This document shows, piece by piece, positions 59,388-64,000 of a stretch of 64,000 nt of DNA. The position numbers and the translations under genes are program-made. Under the pieces are notes generated by a model. That model was given only the letters and a program-made list of their open reading frames with translations, had not been told where the DNA came from and searched no databases. This stretch comes from CAVVFX01 sp963747535. GTDB lineage: Bacteria; Acidobacteriota; Terriglobia; Bryobacterales; Bryobacteraceae. Every line of letters starts with the position of its first letter. Position 1 is the first letter of the stretch. The DNA is taken from NCBI GenBank assembly GCA_963747535.1, contig CAVVFX010000004.1:124001-188000 (forward strand), written 5' to 3'.

Positions 59388-59758
59388 TCCACCCTGTTCT
59401 TTGCCTTCGCCGCCGCCACGGTCTGCCACGCCATGTTGGACGGCGTGTCCGCGCCGCCGCGCTTCAACGGGACGACGTGGTCGATCACGTAGCCGGGGCA
59501 GGCACCTGTTGTCTTGCCGGTGGACGGGCAGGGATGCGCCTTCTGAAAGGCGCGCTTCGCGGTCGCGCTGCGGGTGATACGTCCCTTCGTATCGCGGGGG
59601 CAGGAAGCGCAACGGATCTTGGGACTGCTTACCTTCGGCGCTTCGATGCCGTGCGATGTCTTTGATGGACTGGACTTGCTGCCGCCGCGAGCGTCGGCGG
59701 CCGGGGCGAACCACATCGTCAGCGCGATGAGGATCGCCGTCACGAGAAGCGGGCGCAT
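59384..59758 (-). CDS. Secreted HNH endonuclease
   Basis: A 124-residue protein: signal peptide (MRPLLVTAILIALTMWFAPAA), a short linker, Cys-rich part (IRCASCPRDTKGRITRSATA) and the HNH core CPGYVIDHVVPLKRGGADTP SNMAWQT, in which D-H-V-V-P-L and N match the HNH (DHxxP...N) active site. The start at 59758 is preferred; the frame extends to 59785. Its stop overlaps the next gene's ATG. It may be a secreted or periplasmic nuclease against incoming DNA, or part of a conflict system; substrate and target are unknown. Confidence 0.8.
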   Translation of the reverse strand: MRPLLVTAILIALTMWFAPAADARGGSKSSPSKTSHGIEAPKVSSPKIRCASCPRDTKGRITRSATAKRAFQKAHPCPSTGKTTGACPGYVIDHVVPLKRGGADTPSNMAWQTVAAAKAKNRVE

Positions 59759-60034
59759 CTTTCGGGAGATATTAGCACGGCACACGGCGCGGTTGACATC
59801 TCAACGGGAGCGCGGCGGGGCGGCACGGCAGTTCACCTGCCGTCGCGTCGTACCAGCCGAGGCCCTCGCGCGCGGCACCATTGACTGCGCGATGTTCGGG
59901 CGCAATGCCAAGTGCCGCGATGTCATCGCCATGACAATTGATGCAACCGGCGAAGCATAGTAGAGGGATCGAACCAGGACCGGCGGCGGCGGGCAAATCC
60001 GAAGCAGGTGAGAAACGTCGGTCGACGCTCCGCG
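59759..60034. other. Spacer between HNH and transglutaminase-like genes
   Basis: A 276-bp gap on the minus-strand side; the HNH promoter is expected here. No other element recognised. Confidence 0.3.
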
Positions 60035-62398
60035 TCAGCCGATGTGCTCTGAGGACGGAAAGAGCTTATGCTCGCGCGCGACTTCAATAGGAATGATGCG
60101 ATGGGCTTTCAGCCCCTGGGCGTAATACGTTGGCGCTCCTTCAGCCGGGAAAAAATACGCTCGATGCTTCTCGAACTGTTCCCGGCCACTCGCAAGCGCA
60201 CTCGAGTACAAGACAGGCCCCCGCTTAGCATCGGAGCACACCAGCGTCGTCTCCAGACAGACCATGCTTTTTAGCGCATTGAGCGGGCCTTCGCCTAGGA
60301 ATGCGACGAAAGCATGACGAGGGACGAACATGATGGCAGAGCGGTATCCCAAGGCCTCCGCACAACTCGCGAACAGCACCGTACCATCGATGCAGTTCAT
60401 CCGGCGTGAGGCCAGACTGACGAATGGCGGGCGGACTCGCTGAAAACGATATTCCATCTCGGCCCCCACATCAATCCGAGACATGTCGTACTGGATGTCC
60501 AGGCTCTGCAAATATTCATAGACGGATTTCAAATCTTGGATCATGTCACCCGTAGGCCTGGCCCTTGATTTCTCCAGCACTCTGGCAATCGAAGGGGCCG
60601 CAGGGGTGACCCACTTGGCAATCAACATCCTCAAATCGAGCAAATCTCCTTTGCTCGTCTCCGAAACGGTCCATACCGCATAATCCGGCGGCAGCACGCG
60701 GACCGGCGCCCGCAGGCGGTGAACAGTTGTCCGGGGACCCGTCAGCACGACATTCAACGAGCTGCCTTGAATAGGATGGCTCTCATCCTGAAGCGGATTC
60801 CAGGAGTCGAGCTTGGCCTGAATGTTGGTCGTCAATGAGACAAGTCTTTTCACGGAAGGCGGGATAACGATATCCTGCTCGATGGCGACACCGATGTCGT
60901 CGGCGCGCACGGAGAGTCGCAAGGACTTCTCTTCTGCCGAAAAATTCTCGATAAGCACGCGCGCAAATGACCGTTGCGCGTACTCGTTCGACAGGTTGAG
61001 CGTCCCAGCCTGTGAGGGGACACTGGCATTTCGAACGCGAAGATCTGGTATGTCGCGAAACATGCCGAGCGGAAGGACATCCGGGGAAGGTGCAAAGGAG
61101 GCAATCACCGGGTGTGACGGACGCAACACGGATTCCACCCTGAAGAATTCCACCTCCTTCATGAGAATTCTACGACTGAACAACCCGCGGGGCTGAACAC
61201 TCACCGGCGGTGCGGTTACAGGCTCGGACGTCGCACCGGCATCAATGGTATATGTTCCCGCCCTGAAGGTTGTCCTGTCTTCCATAAACGCTGCAGACGA
61301 CAGAGTTGTGGATGCAAGCGACAAGTCACCGTTTTCGACGCCGACGGTCGGCGCCGGCAGATCTACTTTTCCATAGGGCAACAGAAGCCAGAACGTATGG
61401 ACGATCTCGGGCAGAGTGTGTTCGCCCGTCTCCTCAGGCGTGCTCGGAAAGCTCACTTCGCCTTCGAAGCGGATGCGTGCATGCGGAGGAATGGGGGCCC
61501 GAAATGTTGAGCAGTCACCTTTGGCGTATCGAAAACTGCGACATCTAGGGATCGGATGCCTGCTGTACGGCTGATAAGAGGACGGGTGTACGAGCACCAA
61601 CGACTGATTCTCAAGCACCACCTCCTGGCGGAGGGCCGGGTTGTCATTCACGTGCAGAACGAACCTGCCATGATGCACCAGGCCGAATCTCGGGAGCATA
61701 AGCAAAAACACCACCGGCGGACCGCCTCGGCGGTCCTCTTCCCAGCTGCGCAGCTCTTCGGCATTGTCGAGCTCAAATTCCAGTTTCAAGGTCGCCGCAT
61801 GAGGGCCTCCGAAGGCAACGACGAACTTGCGAACTGTACAAGACAATGACAACTGCGATGGCGGAATCTCGAGAGGCCCGACGCCCACCTTCTGAATTCC
61901 GAAAGGCCCTGCCATTTCCACCCGTACCGGTGCAAATTCGACAGGCGTGCGCTCTCCCCGGGCGACTCCTTGGGTCATGGCGATTTCACGATCAATTTCA
62001 GACAGGAGTTTATCGACGTCAGGCACTGCCGGATTCTGTTCCAACTGAGACCTCACGGCCTTAAGTAGTCGTTCGGACTCATCGAATGCACAAAGGCCGC
62101 GTTTTGCGAACCCTAATGTTTTGACGTCATTGAGGTAGCTCAGGTCGAAACAGCCCCCGCGCTCCCGTTCTTGGATGAGCGTGATAAGCTCCCTTTCGGC
62201 TGCTTCAAATTCTCCCTCGAAATAGAGGCAATGGCAGCGAAGACCACGTAAGTAAAACAGTTGCGAGGGCGTCAACGAATTACTCCATTTGGCCAGCGCT
62301 TCCTCGATCATTTGCTGTGCGCGCGGGTATTGTGTCGCGACCATCAACTCCCGGGCTTCGTCGACAATCCGTTGTAACTCGTTCTGATCGGCAGGCAT
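60035..62398 (-). CDS. TPR/beta-rich protein with transglutaminase-like C-terminus
   Basis: A 787-residue protein. Residues 1-150 are TPR-like helices (IVDEARELMVATQYPRAQQM; GEFEAAERELITLI). 160-600 are beta-sandwich-like domains rich in strands. The C-terminal part resembles the transglutaminase/papain-like core: Cys669 in RRMNCIDGTVLFASC, His695 in FVPRHAFVAF and the acidic Glu716 in VCLETTLV sit in the C-H-D order. Upstream, 30 bp separate it from the small EACC-like gene, with which it forms an operon. A conditional protease role analogous to the neighbouring CHAT protein is plausible but unproven. Confidence 0.7.
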   Translation of the reverse strand: MPADQNELQRIVDEARELMVATQYPRAQQMIEEALAKWSNSLTPSQLFYLRGLRCHCLYFEGEFEAAERELITLIQERERGGCFDLSYLNDVKTLGFAKRGLCAFDESERLLKAVRSQLEQNPAVPDVDKLLSEIDREIAMTQGVARGERTPVEFAPVRVEMAGPFGIQKVGVGPLEIPPSQLSLSCTVRKFVVAFGGPHAATLKLEFELDNAEELRSWEEDRRGGPPVVFLLMLPRFGLVHHGRFVLHVNDNPALRQEVVLENQSLVLVHPSSYQPYSRHPIPRCRSFRYAKGDCSTFRAPIPPHARIRFEGEVSFPSTPEETGEHTLPEIVHTFWLLLPYGKVDLPAPTVGVENGDLSLASTTLSSAAFMEDRTTFRAGTYTIDAGATSEPVTAPPVSVQPRGLFSRRILMKEVEFFRVESVLRPSHPVIASFAPSPDVLPLGMFRDIPDLRVRNASVPSQAGTLNLSNEYAQRSFARVLIENFSAEEKSLRLSVRADDIGVAIEQDIVIPPSVKRLVSLTTNIQAKLDSWNPLQDESHPIQGSSLNVVLTGPRTTVHRLRAPVRVLPPDYAVWTVSETSKGDLLDLRMLIAKWVTPAAPSIARVLEKSRARPTGDMIQDLKSVYEYLQSLDIQYDMSRIDVGAEMEYRFQRVRPPFVSLASRRMNCIDGTVLFASCAEALGYRSAIMFVPRHAFVAFLGEGPLNALKSMVCLETTLVCSDAKRGPVLYSSALASGREQFEKHRAYFFPAEGAPTYYAQGLKAHRIIPIEVAREHKLFPSSEHIG

Positions 62399-62427
62399 TT
62401 TGTTGCAGGTTCCTATGAATCCCGGGC

Positions 62428-62886
62428 CTAGGTTCCCTCTGCTGTTGAACCTGAAAGATCAAATGTAAACACGGTCCCGTCGATGAATACATTCACCTGA
62501 AATGTGCTGTTCCCGGATTCGACGGTGATCGTGCAGGGAGCCGTACCCTCCCCGCGAAGGCCGCTCAGGTTTTTGATATCGACAATCCTGTAGTCTGTTA
62601 TGCCGCGGTCCGCGAGCGTGGACTTGATGACGTCGAGCAGCCGTCGTTCGTCCCACGCCCGCGCGCTCAGCGAGTGCCTGATGTACAGAACGGCTTTTAT
62701 CGTCGCTGCCAGAATGCCGGCCAGGGCGGCGGCATCGGTCGGATAGCTGCCGACGGTGAAATCGTCGGTCGGGATGATTTCAACGCTTGCCTCATCGGCC
62801 AACTCTTTGCTGACCGTCGCCGCAACCTCGTGAAGAGTGCCTGAATCAAGATCGCCCGTGAGGCGCACAGTTTGCGTTTTGGACAT
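62428..62886 (-). CDS. Small ferredoxin-fold-like 'constant component' protein
   Basis: A 152-residue protein: TVRLTGDLDSGTLHEVAATV and ELADEASVEIIPTDDF begin a beta-alpha-beta pattern, with ARAWDERRLLDVIKSTLADR and TITVESGNSTFQVNVFIDGT in the second half. The layout is reminiscent of the effector-associated constant component family (EACC1) that often lies next to CHAT, trypsin or TPR conflict proteins; this is a weak likeness, not a homology claim. Start ATG 62886 with AAGG upstream. First gene of the transglutaminase-like operon. Confidence 0.5.
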   Translation of the reverse strand: MSKTQTVRLTGDLDSGTLHEVAATVSKELADEASVEIIPTDDFTVGSYPTDAAALAGILAATIKAVLYIRHSLSARAWDERRLLDVIKSTLADRGITDYRIVDIKNLSGLRGEGTAPCTITVESGNSTFQVNVFIDGTVFTFDLSGSTAEGT

Positions 62887-62976
62887 TGTCCGCACACCTT
62901 CAATTCAGTTGCACATCTTAGCTCAACTGCGGGGTGCCGTGGCCGCTCTGTGGGATTAGCCGTTCACAATTCGCCA
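62887..62976. other. Promoter region of the EACC-like/transglutaminase operon
   Basis: About 90 bp; no operator recognised by eye. Confidence 0.3.
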
Positions 62977-63297
62977 CTATTCCGCGAAATCCCGATATTC
63001 CCCTGACGCCGTTTGACGTTTCATCGTGTGGCTCCGCCATAGCCGCGCGCGCGTCCCCGTCAACGGCCTGCCCACTCCATTGGCATTCGCTCCCGTGTTG
63101 GCCGTTTCCCCCCGGAGATGGGGTGACCGAGCCACTTGAGTCGATGCAGTCGCGAGCGCCTCGAACTCAATCCACTTGATGGCGACAAACCGGTTTAAGC
63201 GGGTGTCCCGGGCCTTCCACACCTCGCCCATACCGCCCACGCCGAGGCGCGTGAGGATTTCGTACGGACCGATTCTCTCGCCAGCACAAATCGCCAT
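62977..63297 (-). pseudogene. N-terminal fragment of a Ser/Thr protein kinase
   Basis: The first 50 codons (GERIGPYEILTRLGVGGMGE, VWKARDTRLNRFVAIKWI) are the P-loop and VAIK lysine segment of Hanks-type kinases, highly typical of Acidobacteriota. After EFEALATAS the similarity is lost and the rest (RGETANTGANANGVGRPLTG) is not kinase-like. No catalytic loop remains, so it is a remnant. Confidence 0.8.
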
Positions 63298-63309
63298 GAA
63301 CCGATTCCG

Positions 63310-64000
63310 CTAGACGTCTTGAAGCAAGGAACGTGAACTGAACGCGTCAAGTTTTAAGCGGCCATAGTAGAAGCCCCAGTGATGGATTTCGTGCTCGACC
63401 TGATCGAAACTGCGGCGTAACGGCGTCTTGGAATCAGAGAGGGCGGGCAGGATGGCGCCGAGGCCGGGGCAAAGCAGATGGTCGTACGTTCGGGTAAAGA
63501 AGAGTGCGACCCGCAGCCCGGACGATGTCAGTCGATAGCGATGGCTGTGCGGGACGCGCTGAATCAGACCGTGCAGGCGAAGCCTTCGGAGTTGATAGGT
63601 CATTCTGCCAGGCGTGAGCTGTTCGGGAGTGATCCCCAACAAGGGCGCCAGGCGGGCTCGAAGCTGGCTATTCGAGAAACCAGCGGGCAGCAGATCGAAA
63701 GTCAGCGCCGCATGGCAGAGGGCCTGCACCTTTCGATCGCCGAAGCGAAGTGCGGAAACACGTTGTTGGCCGACCTGCAAGGAGTGGTTCAGGCGCTGTA
63801 GTTGTTCCTCACTGAGGACGCAATCGTGGGAGATCTGCTCCACTTCGAGCAGGCGACGGTTGGCCTGAAAACCGATCTTTCGGAGCTGATCGAGGTTGCG
63901 CAGGCTCTTGCCGACGTAGAAATCCCAGGTGTTATCGATCGTTGTCTCGGTGCGTAGTGCTCGGCCCTCTTTGTGGTACTGTTTGATGCGCGTGCCTTTG
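63310..64000 (-). CDS. Partial gene, winged-helix protein running off the window
   Basis: The frame is open from 63310 to the window edge, so the 5' end lies beyond 64000. It reads KGTRIKQYHKEGRALRTETT, LRKIGFQANRRLLEVEQISH, then a winged-helix-like section (GRMTYQLRRLRLHGLIQRVP HSHRYRLTSSGLRVALFF). I have seen this type of protein as multi-copy genes near mobile elements, but cannot name its family. Length within the window is about 230 residues. Confidence 0.7.
   Translation of the reverse strand, partial: KGTRIKQYHKEGRALRTETTIDNTWDFYVGKSLRNLDQLRKIGFQANRRLLEVEQISHDCVLSEEQLQRLNHSLQVGQQRVSALRFGDRKVQALCHAALTFDLLPAGFSNSQLRARLAPLLGITPEQLTPGRMTYQLRRLRLHGLIQRVPHSHRYRLTSSGLRVALFFTRTYDHLLCPGLGAILPALSDSKTPLRRSFDQVEHEIHHWGFYYGRLKLDAFSSRSLLQDV

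Noticed and set aside
1..64000. CRISPR array
   Set aside because: No regularly spaced 25-40 bp repeats with unique spacers were seen; the TPR-CHAT protein therefore has no CRISPR context here.

Overview
The window is GC-rich bacterial DNA with dense coding on both strands. Several features suggest an Acidobacteriota genome of the Solibacter/Bryobacter type: a remnant of a 'GVGGMGEVWKARD' Ser/Thr kinase, a giant kinase/ATPase/sigma-54 regulator, many paralogous SDR and NmrA oxidoreductases, and ASPIC-like clusters of detoxification genes interrupted by gene wreckage. This assignment is inferred from gene style only; there is no rRNA or other marker gene.

Layout. (1) 0.1-2.8 kb: remains of a mobilizable element, with a small HTH protein preceded by four 10-bp iteron-like repeats, a ribbon-helix-helix accessory protein and a relaxase, but no type IV secretion genes. 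(2) 3.1-9.2 kb, minus strand: two tandemly duplicated sigma-54 activators, an SRPBCC-like protein, an isochorismatase-family hydrolase, a RidA protein and an MFS exporter, which looks like one catabolic or detoxification unit; a STAS protein lies upstream. (3) 9.4-14.6 kb: a 1714-residue pseudokinase/ATPase/GAF/PAS/sigma-54 regulator, divergent from a PAS protein and a sulfite-oxidase-like enzyme. (4) 16.6-28.4 kb, plus strand: two related epoxide hydrolases (one with a Tat signal) around an enoyl-CoA hydratase, a complete RND efflux pump (permease, adaptor, outer-membrane lipoprotein), a cytochrome c and a mercuric-reductase-like flavoprotein. (5) 28.5-40.5 kb: three cassettes of short-chain oxidoreductases and small NTF2-like or hydrolase enzymes, each divergent from its own regulator (TetR, AraC, TetR) with a visible inverted-repeat operator between them, plus several broken genes.

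(6) 38.0-49.3 kb: three copies of a 130-190 bp repeat containing the 3' end of a tRNA (T-arm, acceptor strand, CCA). The second and third copies bracket an accessory islet with a DUF4365 protein, an AbiE type IV toxin-antitoxin pair with two operator palindromes, and a PD-(D/E)XK nuclease-like protein. (7) 49.4-52.1 kb: an operon for a small membrane protein, a HEAT-repeat protein and a secreted HExxH peptidase. (8) 52.2-64 kb: a truncated glycoside-hydrolase-like gene ends next to a tRNA-Leu-like 3' end. This is followed by a TPR-CHAT (caspase-like) protease gene 6 bp upstream of an unknown beta-rich 239-residue protein. Convergent to these is an operon for a small constant-component-like protein and a TPR/transglutaminase-like protein, plus a secreted HNH nuclease and small membrane proteins. 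The best candidate for an undescribed system is the TPR-CHAT protease plus its 239-residue partner, possibly acting with the transglutaminase-like operon as a protease-triggered defence or cell-death module. A truncated kinase and a partial, possibly element-associated gene close the window.
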